Assembly (NCBI GenBank): GCA_021847795.1
Contig: JAJZPZ010000004.1
Span: 1-50,366, forward strand
Reading direction: 5' to 3'
DNA from: Nitrospirota bacterium
Lineage (GTDB): Bacteria; Nitrospirota; Thermodesulfovibrionia; Thermodesulfovibrionales; Dissulfurispiraceae
DNA: 50,366 nt
Shown here: positions 9,501 through 17,341 of the stretch, in pieces
Layout of the letters: each line of letters begins with the position of its first letter
How positions within the stretch are numbered: the first letter of the stretch is position 1
Translations under genes and position numbers: made by a program
The notes under the pieces: generated by a model
What the model saw: only the letters and a program-made list of their open reading frames with translations
Database searches by the model: none
Told to the model about the DNA's origin: nothing

Positions 9501-9637
9501 ACCCTCGGGAAATCGACATTCGGGAACAGGGCTACCGGGAGCTTAAAGGCAATGATCGCGCCTGACAATGCGAGTATGAACACGAAAAACAGGATCGAGC
9601 GGCGGTGCGCCTGCGTCCATAGGGAAAAGGAATTCAT
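6590..9637 (-). CDS. RND family efflux pump, inner-membrane permease
   Basis: The product is 1015 residues, the usual RND size. A first transmembrane helix near residues 15-31 is followed by a large periplasmic porter domain beginning FPNVDFPRVVVSLDAGDRAA. A helix cluster carries the proton-relay segment GLIIDDVIVMVEHIMRR, and a second porter half and C-terminal helices follow. The double Asp in the fourth helix is closer to hydrophobe-type pumps than to the classic CzcA motif, so the substrate is uncertain despite the metal-type kinase remnant next door. Its ATG overlaps the adaptor stop by four bases (ATGA), showing translational coupling. Arginine is mostly CGC/CGG here, unlike the AGG-rich genes around it, suggesting acquisition. 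Confidence 0.92.
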   Translation of the reverse strand: MNSFSLWTQAHRRSILFFVFILALSGAIIAFKLPVALFPNVDFPRVVVSLDAGDRAAELMELQVTRPVEEAVRAVPGVNSVRSTSSRGSAEISINFGWGADMVSAMLQVESAVNRALPKLPAGTVFRVRRMDPTVFPVLAYSLTSDNHSLVELHDIAQYKLLPLLSGVKGASRVQVTGGNTEEYRVTVDPARLQSYGLMLGDVAQALSAANVINAVGRTEDHYKLYLTMSDTRLAGLAQIRHTILRSGSNGIVRLEEVATVQRDTVPQWIRVTADGRDAVLINVYQQPGGNTVQIDNDIKAKLASFKRQLPKDVHISAWYDQSELILASAASVRDAIIIGVALGAIILFLFLRNVRITLIAVVVVPAVLAATILVLYAMKMSFNIMTLGGMAAAVGLIIDDVIVMVEHIMRRLRGGGDDHRGRVMAAAREFVHPLSGSSLATIVIFLPLAFLSGVTGAFFKALSLTMASALIISYLVTFLAIPILADHMLGEKEAQQKEGGALTDRFHHIYDRVMRRVLRQPVLILAGILPLLVLGYIGYRQVGSGFMPVMDEGGFILDCLTPPGTALSETDRLMRQIEAIIKTTPEVRTYSRRTGAQLGGGLTEANSSDFFIRLKPLPRRPIGEVMDEIRNKVERKVPGVKVELAQLMEDLIGDLTAVPQPIEIKLYSDNLPQLRSTAPGVAAAVRKITGVVDVRSGIVLAGDALEIHVDRIKAALEGVDPEAVTRMLNDYLTGAVTTQIQEGIKMVGVRVWIPPDLRATEAEIGSLLLRAPDGHLFPLGRVASLTAVTGQPEITGENLKPMIAVTGRISGRDMGSTIQEVRRALARPGLIPQGVYFELGGMYEQQQIAFRGLVAVFIAALALVFLLLLFLYERFRIVLAIMALPLLSLSAVFIGLWLTGAELNISAMMGITMIVGIVTEAAVFYFSEYSDRVETMDMLPALLEAGKNRMRPIVMTTLVAILTLLPLALAIGQGSAMQQPLAIAIISGLLVQVPLALVVLPTLYYLLSLKAHRK

Positions 9638-10671
9638 TGAGCGCTCACTCTCACCGCCATTCCGTCACGGAGTTCGTAATTGCCCAACACCACAACCTTC
9701 TCTCCCTTACTGAACGGGCCGGTGATGCCGACGGCCCCGTTGCTTTCAGCGCCTGTCTGCACGTTTATGCGGCGGGCCCGGCCGTTCCTGACTACGAAAA
9801 TATACGGTCCCCCGGCGTCCCTGAGTACCGCCTGCCGCGGTACGGCGAACTCCTTGCGGCGGTTCAATGTTATCAGGCCACGGATCCGTATCCCCGGCAC
9901 CAGGCGGGCTGCCTGTTCAGTTCCCAGGCCTACTATCACATCGACCAACCTGGTTTGCGGGTTGATCATACCGTGTATTTTCTCTATTGTGCCTGATGCG
10001 TTCAGCTTTTCACTGAACACCGGGGTCAAACGCACCGGCATCCCCGGCCTGACCCTTTGTATATCTTCCGGCTCGATGCCCAATATCACGCGCAATCTGT
10101 CCAGCCGCGCAAGCTGCAGCGCGGTCGCCCCTGCCTGGATGCGTTCTCCCTGCGCTGCGTTCAATGCACTCACGATGCCGTCAAAAGGAGCGCGGATCCA
10201 TTCGCTTTTTGTGCCTGTCCCCATTCTCTGCTGTGCCGACAATGCCGCCTCCGCATCAATAAAGGCCTTTTGCGCGTTCGCAAGCTGGGATTTTGTGGCA
10301 AGCTGCTGTGCCGCCAGGCTTCGCACACGGGCCAGTTCGCTCCGGGCAAAATCCGCCGCGGACAGGGCCTGCGCATAGCCCACGCTGCCCTGCGGACTGG
10401 TTTCGAGTTGCAGGATAGGCGAGCCTTTTTTTACCACTTCACCCTGGCTGACCAGCAGGCGCGTGATCTGCCCTGCACGCGGCAAATTCACACTCGTCAC
10501 GTTCACCGGATCAACGCTTACCGTGCCGTAGCAGAGCAATGTTTCTGCCAGCTCACGCCGGCCGAGGGGCTGTATCTGCACCAGCGCACTGACGGTATCC
10601 GCTGCCGCAGCATAATTGAACAGTCCTGAAATGATTATTACGCCGAGGCTGAAAAGAAGATTCTTTTTCAT
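9634..10671 (-). CDS. RND efflux periplasmic adaptor (membrane fusion protein)
   Basis: The 345-residue product starts with a signal peptide (MKKNLLFSLGVIIISGL, cleavage near AAAAD). It then has the adaptor order: a barrel-sandwich half (ITRLLVSQGEVVKKGSPIL), a short Ala-rich helical hairpin (about residues 75-125), the second sandwich half (APFDGIVSALNAAQGERIQAG) and a beta-barrel domain. It would bridge the pump and the outer-membrane factor. The ATG at 10671 is chosen because AAGGGA, lying within the last codons of the upstream gene, is seven bases away; an earlier in-frame ATG gives a poorer signal peptide. Only one base separates it from the preceding stop. Confidence 0.92.
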   Translation of the reverse strand: MKKNLLFSLGVIIISGLFNYAAAADTVSALVQIQPLGRRELAETLLCYGTVSVDPVNVTSVNLPRAGQITRLLVSQGEVVKKGSPILQLETSPQGSVGYAQALSAADFARSELARVRSLAAQQLATKSQLANAQKAFIDAEAALSAQQRMGTGTKSEWIRAPFDGIVSALNAAQGERIQAGATALQLARLDRLRVILGIEPEDIQRVRPGMPVRLTPVFSEKLNASGTIEKIHGMINPQTRLVDVIVGLGTEQAARLVPGIRIRGLITLNRRKEFAVPRQAVLRDAGGPYIFVVRNGRARRINVQTGAESNGAVGITGPFSKGEKVVVLGNYELRDGMAVRVSAQ

Positions 10672-10672
10672 T

Positions 10673-12055
10673 TCAATTTCCCTTCTCATCGAATTGGATT
10701 TCGGCAGGAGCTATATCCATGTGCAGTTCGCTTCCGAGCAGTGTCTGCAAGGCGGCCCGTTGTTCTAATGTGGTTTGCTCAAGGGTGATCGCCTCAATAC
10801 GTTTTTTCAGCAGGGCTGCCTGCAGATCGGTATATGTCGTGATATTCATGTTGCCTGCTTCCAGGGCCGCTTCAGCACGCGTCACGGTAAGCTCCAGCTC
10901 CGGCAGTATGCGTGTGACCTCATTGTACTGCCTGTCCGACAGTTTCATCTGCGCCTGCAGGCGGTCCACCATCGAGTAGGCCTCGTTCAGGCGGGACTGG
11001 TATTCATCATACAAACGCTTGCGGGTGGCTTTTTCTATCGCGATATTGCCCTGATTACGGTCAAAGACAGGCAGGCTGAGCGTAATGTCGAAGCCTATGG
11101 TGTTTATATCGCTGGTATCCCGGGCGCGGGTCAGCCCGAAATTGAAGGCCGGGAATTGTGCCAGGACCGCTTTGCGGAACCGTTGCTCCTGGCTTGCATA
11201 ACCGGCTTGCAGCGCCAACAGGTCCGGGCGACGCTGGGGCAACTGTGCGAGGTATGTCTTTATTTTCGTTTGGTCCGGTTCGGGCAGGCTGATATCACCC
11301 ACGAGGCGGAGCCTGACTTCAGGCGACAACCCCACTAATAAATTGAGGTCGTGGCGCGTCTTGCTGATCCCGCGCTCCAGGTCATTGATGCGCGCCTGTG
11401 CGTCCTGCAATGCAGTCAGATCCGCGCTGGCGGCGCCGATCGTCAGGTTGCCCTCCTGCAGGGCCTCTCCGGCGCGCCTGTACCGTGTGTCGAAAAGCTC
11501 GCGGTAGGATTGCAACAGGCGCATCATCTTTTCCTGTTCCATGCTTCTGACGAACAACAGGCGCGCCTGCTGTACGACCTGCCATTCCTGCCACAGGACG
11601 TTCAGGTCTACCTTAAGACTGTGTGCACGCGCGGCTTCGGCTGAGGCGTTACGGGTGATAAGCGCAGCGATGTCGTAGCTCAGCCCGAGATTGAATGCAT
11701 TTACGTATCCGGGGGCTACGGCGATAGGGTGGTCCAGCGCGGCAGTCAGTTGGGGATTGGGCAGAATCCCGGCAGCTATGAGCTGGGCGCTTGCTATTTT
11801 CCGCTCATCCCGGGCGACCTTTAAACCGGGATTGTTCACTACGGCCAATATCGACACCTCGGTCATATCAAGGCCGTCATCGGGGTTGAAAGGGCGGCTC
11901 GATAATTCAGGCAGGGGCATCTGTCCGGCATTGATGATCAAATGGGGCACCTCGTGCAGCAATGTCGGGCGGGTATCCAGCGGCATTGCGTGATATGAGG
12001 CGCAACCGGACAGGGCTGCAAAAAACAAAAATACAAAAGCGGAACGTTTCCTCAT
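10673..12055 (-). CDS. TolC-family outer-membrane efflux lipoprotein
   Basis: The 460-residue protein opens with a lipoprotein signal (MRKRSAFVFLFFAALSGC, lipobox LSGC). Two repeated outer-membrane-efflux-protein halves follow, each starting near a VxxNPxLKxARDE / RRPDLLALQAGYASQ segment and rich in long amphipathic helices. It forms the exit duct of the tripartite pump. It is first in the operon, before the adaptor and the pump. The start was set by the lipobox position; no good ribosome site is visible. CGC/CGG arginine codons dominate, as in the pump. Confidence 0.9.
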   Translation of the reverse strand: MRKRSAFVFLFFAALSGCASYHAMPLDTRPTLLHEVPHLIINAGQMPLPELSSRPFNPDDGLDMTEVSILAVVNNPGLKVARDERKIASAQLIAAGILPNPQLTAALDHPIAVAPGYVNAFNLGLSYDIAALITRNASAEAARAHSLKVDLNVLWQEWQVVQQARLLFVRSMEQEKMMRLLQSYRELFDTRYRRAGEALQEGNLTIGAASADLTALQDAQARINDLERGISKTRHDLNLLVGLSPEVRLRLVGDISLPEPDQTKIKTYLAQLPQRRPDLLALQAGYASQEQRFRKAVLAQFPAFNFGLTRARDTSDINTIGFDITLSLPVFDRNQGNIAIEKATRKRLYDEYQSRLNEAYSMVDRLQAQMKLSDRQYNEVTRILPELELTVTRAEAALEAGNMNITTYTDLQAALLKKRIEAITLEQTTLEQRAALQTLLGSELHMDIAPAEIQFDEKGN

Positions 12056-12101
12056 AGGGGTATTTGATCTGTTGTCTCTTTGCCCATAGCTTCTTACTAT
12101 A

Positions 12102-12124
12102 TAGTGTATCATCTATGTATACTA
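12102..12124. repeat. imperfect inverted repeat in the efflux operon promoter region
   Basis: TAGTGTA (12102-12108) and TATACTA (12118-12124) form a near-perfect dyad 47-69 bases upstream of the outer-membrane factor start. The position fits an operator. The regulator is not in the window; the neighbouring two-component system survives only as a kinase remnant. No clean -35/-10 pair could be fixed. Confidence 0.35.
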
Positions 12125-12137
12125 TTACAAACGCTTT

Positions 12138-12196
12138 AAGGATGTCTCCCCGGTCTTTTTCAGACAAAAGACGATCTTCATCGGGGCACTATCCTT
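12138..12196. repeat. long interrupted hairpin in the intergenic region
   Basis: AAGGAT (12138-12143) pairs with ATCCTT (12191-12196), CCCCG (12148-12152) with CGGGG (12182-12186), and GTC/GAC inside. Only four T follow on the plus strand and none on the minus, so it is a poor terminator. It may be an RNA structure or a protein site upstream of the efflux operon. Confidence 0.35.
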
Positions 12197-12416
12197 TTCG
12201 TACTCACCAGTCCATTATATAAAGGGGAAGATTACAGAAAGATGAACGAGGAAGTGTGAAAAATGGATAGAGTAGTCCCCCTCTGCTGCTGCCTCTGCAG
12301 GCGGATGTCCTCCAATCTCAGAAAGTCTCCATGCCGTCTGGGGTAAGGGTGAAAAGCAGTGCCGCGGGGTTGTAATGCTCGGTCTTTCAACACATACTCC
12401 CCAGGCGCATTGCGCG
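12197..12416. other. intergenic stretch with no recognised feature
   Basis: Short open frames exist on both strands (for example 27 codons from 12263), but they have no ribosome sites and unlikely composition. I see no RNA gene, repeat or element end here. Confidence 0.5.
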
Positions 12417-12445
12417 TTGACAATCCCGTCGGTCCAAATTATGAT
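12417..12445 (+). promoter_or_regulatory. sigma-70 promoter for the AddA-like gene
   Basis: TTGACA (12417-12422), a 17-base spacer and TATGAT (12440-12445) form a near-consensus promoter. The start point near 12452 leaves a leader of about 140 bases before the ATG at 12593. Confidence 0.7.
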
Positions 12446-12592
12446 ACTTGTATGGAAGAAGGGAGAGTTAAAAGCTTTTGCGATGGCTACCTATCTGAAT
12501 GACCTGCTGCCTTATAAATACATCTCCTTCTCAATGAAGGAACTCTCATAACTTGTACTTCCTGCTCCTATGCTGAAAAGTAAGTAGTTGAT

Positions 12593-15484
12593 ATGGAAGA
12601 AAACTACCTTGATATAACGAAAAGCGTGATGATCTCTTCTCCGGCGGGCTCCGGAAAAACGGAAAAGCTCGCCAGGAGATATATCGCCCTGCTCAAGGGC
12701 GGGTCCGATGTCGGGAGGATCCTGGCAATAACCTTTACCGATAAGGCCGCAGCGGAGATGAAGGAAAGGATCCTGAGCATCCTGAGAAAAGAGGATGCCG
12801 GGATGTTTGAACTGGTAAGGGAGAAGATGCCGCGCATGCGGATCTCTACGATCCATTCCTTCTGCCTGAAGCTGCTGAAGAGATTCTGCCTTGAACTCGG
12901 GATGGACCTTTCCCTCGAGGTCATGGATAGCTTTAATGCCGGGATGCTCTGGGAGGAAGCGGTCTATGAGTCCCTTCTCGAAGACGGCGCATCTGAAGAG
13001 CAATTGTTCTATGAGGTCATAAAGGAAAACGGCATTAAGGGATGGGACAGGCTGTACGGGCATCTCAAGGCCGTCCATGAGAAAAGGCCTGGTATTGAAT
13101 TCGGTATCAGGGACCCCGGGGTCGGTATCGATTCCGGGAACTCTCCGAAAATCGGGAGAATCCTGTCCATTTATGCTAAGTGCCTTGAAAGGTACGGAAG
13201 AAAAAAGAAGGAACGTAGTTTGCTGGACTATAACGACCTCGAGCTTATGGCATATGAGGCGGTTTCAACGAATGCGGAGTGGCAGAACATCCTCTATTCC
13301 TTTGACGAACATACGGACCACATCCTGGTGGACGAGTTCCAGGACACCAGTTCGCTGCAGTGGCTGATCATCGACAAGCTTACGGAAGAGTGGCGTTCCG
13401 GGCTGGGGGCAAAGCGGGATGCAGGGGCAAAACCCACTATCTTTCTTGTCGGAGACGACAAGCAATCCATCTATTCCTTCAGGGGGGCCGACTCAGCCAT
13501 ATTCAAAGGGGTCAGAAAGAAGCTCTCGGAGTGGCTCGGCAGCGAGTATCACTTTGTTGAGATAAAGGAAAACTACCGCAGCCTGCCCTCGATAGTCGGG
13601 TTCGTCAATGCCCTTTTCGGGAAAATGATGCCCGGAGGTCTGTACGAGGACTGGAAAGTCGAATATGTGCCTTTCGAGGCGACAAGGCAGGGGGAAGGGG
13701 GTATCGAACTCATCCTTTGTGAAAGCGCGGGGAATACAAAAGAGAGCAGGAAGAAAGAGGCATCTGCCCTTGCAAAAAAGATAAAGGGTTTGCGGGCAAA
13801 ACAGGAAATATGCGAAGGCGGCGTAAAGAGGTCCTGCACGTATGGCGATATGGCCATCCTCCTCAGGAACAGGACACATCTGTCCGTTTTTGAAGATGCC
13901 CTGAGGAAAGAGGGGGTCCCTTTTGTCGTTGTCAAGGGCATAGGGTTTTACAGCACGCCTGAAATAGGATTTTTGAGAGACTTGCTCTTTACCCTTATCG
14001 ACCCGCAGGGCGACTATTGCCTTTTTAACATATTACGCTCTCCTTTGTTCTCAATGAAATACGGCGCCTTTTATAAAATGATAAAAGAGACAGCCCCGGA
14101 GGACAGGACGATCGGCTATCTGTATGCCGGGCTTGACTCGTACCAGGACCTTTTTGAAAAAGAGGCCATCGCTGAGATGAGGAGAGCAAAGGCCGCTCTC
14201 GACAACTGGCTGGAGAGGTCAAAGGATACCCCCTACGCGGTCCTCCTGGAAGAAATACTGAATGAGACCGGGGCATGGGAGTACTTCCATGAGAAGCAGC
14301 GCTACGTTAATGTGAAGAAATTCATCCGGCTTGTCGAGGAGTTTGAGTCAAAGGGACTCACCGGCCTGGAGATACGGGAGAAGCTGATCCGGGCCTCTTC
14401 AAAATCGGATGAGCCCAAAGCGAATGTAAACGCGGAAGGGATGGATGCCGTAAGGGTCATGACGGCACATGCGGCAAAGGGCCTCCAGTTTCCCATGGTG
14501 TTTCTCCCCTGCCTTGATGAGGGAAGCCAGGCAAAAACCGGCAGCATAGTAATCGATAACGAGGACAACAGGATGATCATCGGGTTCGAGGAGGATTCCG
14601 ATATCAGAAAGACCCTGCCTGCCTTCCGGAAATACAAGGACAAAGCAGAGGATGAAGAGAAGAGATTATTTTACGTTGCTGTTACAAGGGCGATGGATTA
14701 CCTGTGCATGTCGGCGGTCCTCGGAAAGAAGCCTACAGGGAAATTGGCATACCTCTTCGATGCCTTCCCGTTGGACGGCATGGGAGGCGGAAGAGGGGCG
14801 CCCTTTAAGGTCGAAAAGGTCCATGCCGGCGAAGGGACTGTCCCCGGGCCTGCCGCAAGCGGGTTCCTGAAGAAAAAGGACGTGCCTGTCTCTACCCTGA
14901 GCCGGCATGAGATCGTATTTGTCGGGCCGCTGAAAGGCGGCCCTGCGGCAGTCTGGCGCAGTGTTACTGAAGAAATAGACGAGATCAGGAGGGAACACGG
15001 GGAAGACCGGGCTGTCCTGGGCAGGGCATTGCACACGGTGTTTGAGGGGATATCGAAAGGGCTCATCTCAACAGACGGCCTTGATAAGAAGGTGGCCGAA
15101 ATATTGAGAAACGAAATGTTGTCGGATAAAGCTGCGGAGAGGATGAGAAAGCTTATCCTCTCCGACCTTGAGCGGCTCGGCAGTTCCGGGCATCTCGGGG
15201 AGATCATACTGCCGAGGGACAATTCCTATGCCGAGCTTCCCTTTATTCTCGACCTGGGGCATAACGTGTATAAAGGCAGGATCGACAGGATTATCATAGC
15301 AGACAATATTGCGCATATTTACGATTACAAGACGTACCCGGCAGCGGAGAGTGAAATGGCAGGGCTGACTGCGAAGTATTCTTTTCAGATGGACATCTAT
15401 AAAAAAGCAGTGGACAGGCTTTTCTCCCTCAAAACAAAAGGCCATCTTTTCTTTACCCACGAGTTGAGAATTATAGATATGTAA
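12593..15484 (+). CDS. UvrD-type helicase with C-terminal nuclease (AddA/RecB-like)
   Basis: The 963-residue protein shows the superfamily 1A helicase motifs in order. They are Walker A SSPAGSGKT (residues 15-23), TFTDKAAAEMKERI, the DEFQDTS box (near residue 246), GDDKQSIYSFRGAD, TAHAAKGLQFPMVFLP and LFYVAVTRAMDY (near 693). The C-terminal domain has GRIDRIIIADNIAHIYDYKT, the Asp...Asp-Tyr-Lys core of the RecB/AddA PD-(D/E)XK nuclease. Together these unwind and degrade DNA ends to feed recombinational repair. It is shorter than typical AddA (about 1200 residues), and no AddB-like partner lies beside it. The ATG is the first after an in-frame stop and follows a strong promoter, but the ribosome site is weak. 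Confidence 0.9.
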   Translation: MEENYLDITKSVMISSPAGSGKTEKLARRYIALLKGGSDVGRILAITFTDKAAAEMKERILSILRKEDAGMFELVREKMPRMRISTIHSFCLKLLKRFCLELGMDLSLEVMDSFNAGMLWEEAVYESLLEDGASEEQLFYEVIKENGIKGWDRLYGHLKAVHEKRPGIEFGIRDPGVGIDSGNSPKIGRILSIYAKCLERYGRKKKERSLLDYNDLELMAYEAVSTNAEWQNILYSFDEHTDHILVDEFQDTSSLQWLIIDKLTEEWRSGLGAKRDAGAKPTIFLVGDDKQSIYSFRGADSAIFKGVRKKLSEWLGSEYHFVEIKENYRSLPSIVGFVNALFGKMMPGGLYEDWKVEYVPFEATRQGEGGIELILCESAGNTKESRKKEASALAKKIKGLRAKQEICEGGVKRSCTYGDMAILLRNRTHLSVFEDALRKEGVPFVVVKGIGFYSTPEIGFLRDLLFTLIDPQGDYCLFNILRSPLFSMKYGAFYKMIKETAPEDRTIGYLYAGLDSYQDLFEKEAIAEMRRAKAALDNWLERSKDTPYAVLLEEILNETGAWEYFHEKQRYVNVKKFIRLVEEFESKGLTGLEIREKLIRASSKSDEPKANVNAEGMDAVRVMTAHAAKGLQFPMVFLPCLDEGSQAKTGSIVIDNEDNRMIIGFEEDSDIRKTLPAFRKYKDKAEDEEKRLFYVAVTRAMDYLCMSAVLGKKPTGKLAYLFDAFPLDGMGGGRGAPFKVEKVHAGEGTVPGPAASGFLKKKDVPVSTLSRHEIVFVGPLKGGPAAVWRSVTEEIDEIRREHGEDRAVLGRALHTVFEGISKGLISTDGLDKKVAEILRNEMLSDKAAERMRKLILSDLERLGSSGHLGEIILPRDNSYAELPFILDLGHNVYKGRIDRIIIADNIAHIYDYKTYPAAESEMAGLTAKYSFQMDIYKKAVDRLFSLKTKGHLFFTHELRIIDM

Positions 15485-15629
15485 GCAAAAGGCAAATCCT
15501 AAGCTCTGATATCTAAATCCTGAACAAGCAACAAGTTCCAAATCCGAATATCTAAATCCTGAACAAATTCGAAACTCAAAATTCAAAGGCTCCAAACAGA
15601 GGGTTTTGTGTCCTTTGTTTAGGCTTTAG
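15485..15629 (+). repeat. dispersed repeat, copy A (inverted partner at 18892-19036)
   Basis: This AT-rich segment starts right after the helicase stop. By eye it matches the reverse complement of 18892-19036 at about 85% identity over its whole length. Blocks such as GTTCCAAATCCGAATA and AACAAATTCGAAACTCAAAA are identical. It contains tandem-like sub-units around ATATCTAAATCC. No coding capacity or terminal repeats are evident. Confidence 0.85.
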
Positions 15630-15687
15630 AGCTTCGAATCGGGTGTTTGCCTCTCATTTAGGATTTCGCGCTTATCTTTCGGCTGGT

Positions 15688-15717
15688 TTGCCGGTGCCCG
15701 ACTGATAGGTGTATAAT
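15688..15717 (+). promoter_or_regulatory. sigma-70 promoter for the slipin gene
   Basis: TTGCCG (15688-15693), an 18-base spacer and a perfect TATAAT (15712-15717) precede the slipin by about 94 bases. The predicted start, near 15724, falls inside an inverted repeat. Confidence 0.6.
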
Positions 15718-15720
15718 AAT

Positions 15721-15739
15721 GAAACAGGAGGCCTGTTTC
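15721..15739 (+). repeat. perfect 8-bp inverted repeat at the predicted transcription start
   Basis: GAAACAGG and CCTGTTTC flank three bases. The dyad begins three bases after the -10 box, so it is either an operator that blocks initiation or a 5' hairpin on the slipin mRNA. No T-run follows, so it is not a terminator. Confidence 0.5.
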
Positions 15740-15810
15740 TTCAGATTACCTGTGAGCGGCACCTTTTCTATTGTAACCCTTTAGCGCCTGATGGAACAAA
15801 AGGAGGATTT

Positions 15811-16575
15811 ATGTGGGCACCGTCTTTAGTGAGCTTTCTATTCATTATTTTTTTGATAATCTATTTTTTTTCGAGCGCCGTTAAAGTTCTCAAAGAGTAC
15901 GAAAGAGGCGTAGTGTTCAGGCTCGGCAGGACTATTCCCCTCAGGGGCCCGGGACTTGTGCTCATCTGGCCTGTTATCGACAAACTGGTTAAAGTCAGCC
16001 TCAGGACCGTGACCATGGATGTCCCGCCGCAGGACATTATCACAAAGGACAATATTACTGTTAAGGTGAATGCTGTTATATACTTCAGGCCTGTTGATCC
16101 GACAAAGGCTATTACCGAGGTGGAAGACTTCTATTACGCCACATCGCAGATTGCGCAGACAACCCTGAGGAGTATTCTCGGGCAGAGCCAGCTTGATGAT
16201 CTGCTTGCCAAAAGAGAGGAACTGAACGCAGAGCTTCAGCGGGTCATCGACACCCAGACAGAACCCTGGGGGGTCAAGGTTTCTGCCGTTGAAGTGAAAA
16301 ATGTCGACCTGCCGACGGAAATGCTGCGCGCCATAGCAAGGCAGGCTGAAGCGGAAAGAGAGAGAAGGGCAAAGGTGATCCATGCTGAAGGGGAGTTCCA
16401 GGCCTCGCAGAAACTGGCGGATGCGGCAAAGATCATATCGTCCGAGCCGGCGACCCTGCAACTCAGGTTTCTCCAGACCTTGACTGAAATTGCGACGGAA
16501 AAGAATTCAACGATTATCTTCCCTGTTCCCGTAGACCTCATCAAGCTGTTTGTTGACAGGTACGATAAAAAATAG
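15811..16575 (+). CDS. slipin (stomatin/prohibitin SPFH family)
   Basis: The 254-residue product has an N-terminal membrane hairpin (residues 5-24) followed by the SPFH core, starting [17 protein letters not shown]. The conserved [23 protein letters not shown] and [27 protein letters not shown] segments follow, then a coiled-coil tail. It scaffolds membrane microdomains. Slipins are often paired with an NfeD-type protease partner; here none is adjacent and a TVP38-like protein follows instead. The start at 15811 has AAAGGAGG at ideal spacing. Confidence 0.93.
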   Translation: MWAPSLVSFLFIIFLIIYFFSSAVKVLKEYERGVVFRLGRTIPLRGPGLVLIWPVIDKLVKVSLRTVTMDVPPQDIITKDNITVKVNAVIYFRPVDPTKAITEVEDFYYATSQIAQTTLRSILGQSQLDDLLAKREELNAELQRVIDTQTEPWGVKVSAVEVKNVDLPTEMLRAIARQAEAERERRAKVIHAEGEFQASQKLADAAKIISSEPATLQLRFLQTLTEIATEKNSTIIFPVPVDLIKLFVDRYDKK

Positions 16576-16604
16576 GCTTCAAATTCGGCGATTAGAGGGA
16601 AACT

Positions 16605-17336
16605 ATTAAAGAAGAAGAAAAAAACAGAAAAAGCGGGGTCTGGCTCAAACCGTTAATCCTGGTCTTGATTGTTGGGGGCCTGACACTCGTATTTTACGAA
16701 ACTGGGTTAATCCGCTTCTTTCTCAACAGAGGGAAACTGCTTCATTTCCTGGACTCCCTGGGGCCTTTGGCATTTATAGGATTTATCCTGCTGCAGATTG
16801 CACAGGTTGTCCTGGCCCCTATTCCCGGGGAAGTCACCGGCCTTCTGGGGGGGTATCTCTACGGGCCTTTTCTCGGGGTGGTCCTCTCTACAGTTGGACT
16901 GACTATAGGCTCATATATGGCATTTGCCCTTGCCCGGACGTTCGGCAAGCCCTTTGTAGACAGGTTTGTGGACAAGGTGACCATGGCGCGGTTCGATTAC
17001 CTGCTCCATCACAAGGGGGCCTTTCTTGTGTTCTTGCTTTTTCTCATCCCCGGGTTCCCCAAGGATTACCTTTGTTACATCCTGGGATTGGGCCGCCTTA
17101 CCGCCATGGAGTTTCTGGTCATAGGAGGCGCCGGCAGGTTGTTCGGGACGATCCTGCTGACCCTCGGAGGGAGTTACATACGGCACCACCAGTACGGGAG
17201 ATTTTCCATCCTTATCGGCACAGCGCTTATCGTTGTCCTCGTTGCGATGGCGTACAGGGACAAACTGGAACGGTGGTTCAGGATATGGCATGTTGAAAAT
17301 TATAAAAAGAAAAAGGCGAAACGCCTGAAAAAGTAA
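16605..17336 (+). CDS. TVP38/TMEM64 (VTT domain) membrane protein, probable ATT start
   Basis: The 243-residue protein has several transmembrane helices with the VTT/DedA-superfamily core: LLQIAQVVLAPIPGEVTGLL, the G-rich GGYLYGPFLGVVLSTVG, and FLLFLIPGFPKDYLCYILGL. The family is implicated in lipid or undecaprenyl-phosphate movement across membranes. The frame stays open upstream to 16596. The only well-placed ribosome site, AGAGGGA (16594-16600), sits four to five bases before an ATT codon (16605). Starting there gives xKEEEKNRKSGVWLKP, a typical charged N-terminus before helix 1; the TTG at 16665 would cut into that helix. The start is therefore an inference; the family call is firm. Confidence 0.88.
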   Translation: MKEEEKNRKSGVWLKPLILVLIVGGLTLVFYETGLIRFFLNRGKLLHFLDSLGPLAFIGFILLQIAQVVLAPIPGEVTGLLGGYLYGPFLGVVLSTVGLTIGSYMAFALARTFGKPFVDRFVDKVTMARFDYLLHHKGAFLVFLLFLIPGFPKDYLCYILGLGRLTAMEFLVIGGAGRLFGTILLTLGGSYIRHHQYGRFSILIGTALIVVLVAMAYRDKLERWFRIWHVENYKKKKAKRLKK

Positions 17337-17341
17337 GGTAT

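Noticed and set aside
12102-12124. CusR- or MerR-type metal operator before the efflux operon
   Set aside because: The dyad is real but does not match the consensus sequences I know, and no -35/-10 pair with the elongated MerR spacer could be placed.
12441-12551. A 36-codon frame with plausible composition upstream of the AddA-like gene
   Set aside because: Its ATG lies inside the -10 box of a strong sigma-70 promoter and it has no ribosome site, so it would not be on the transcript.
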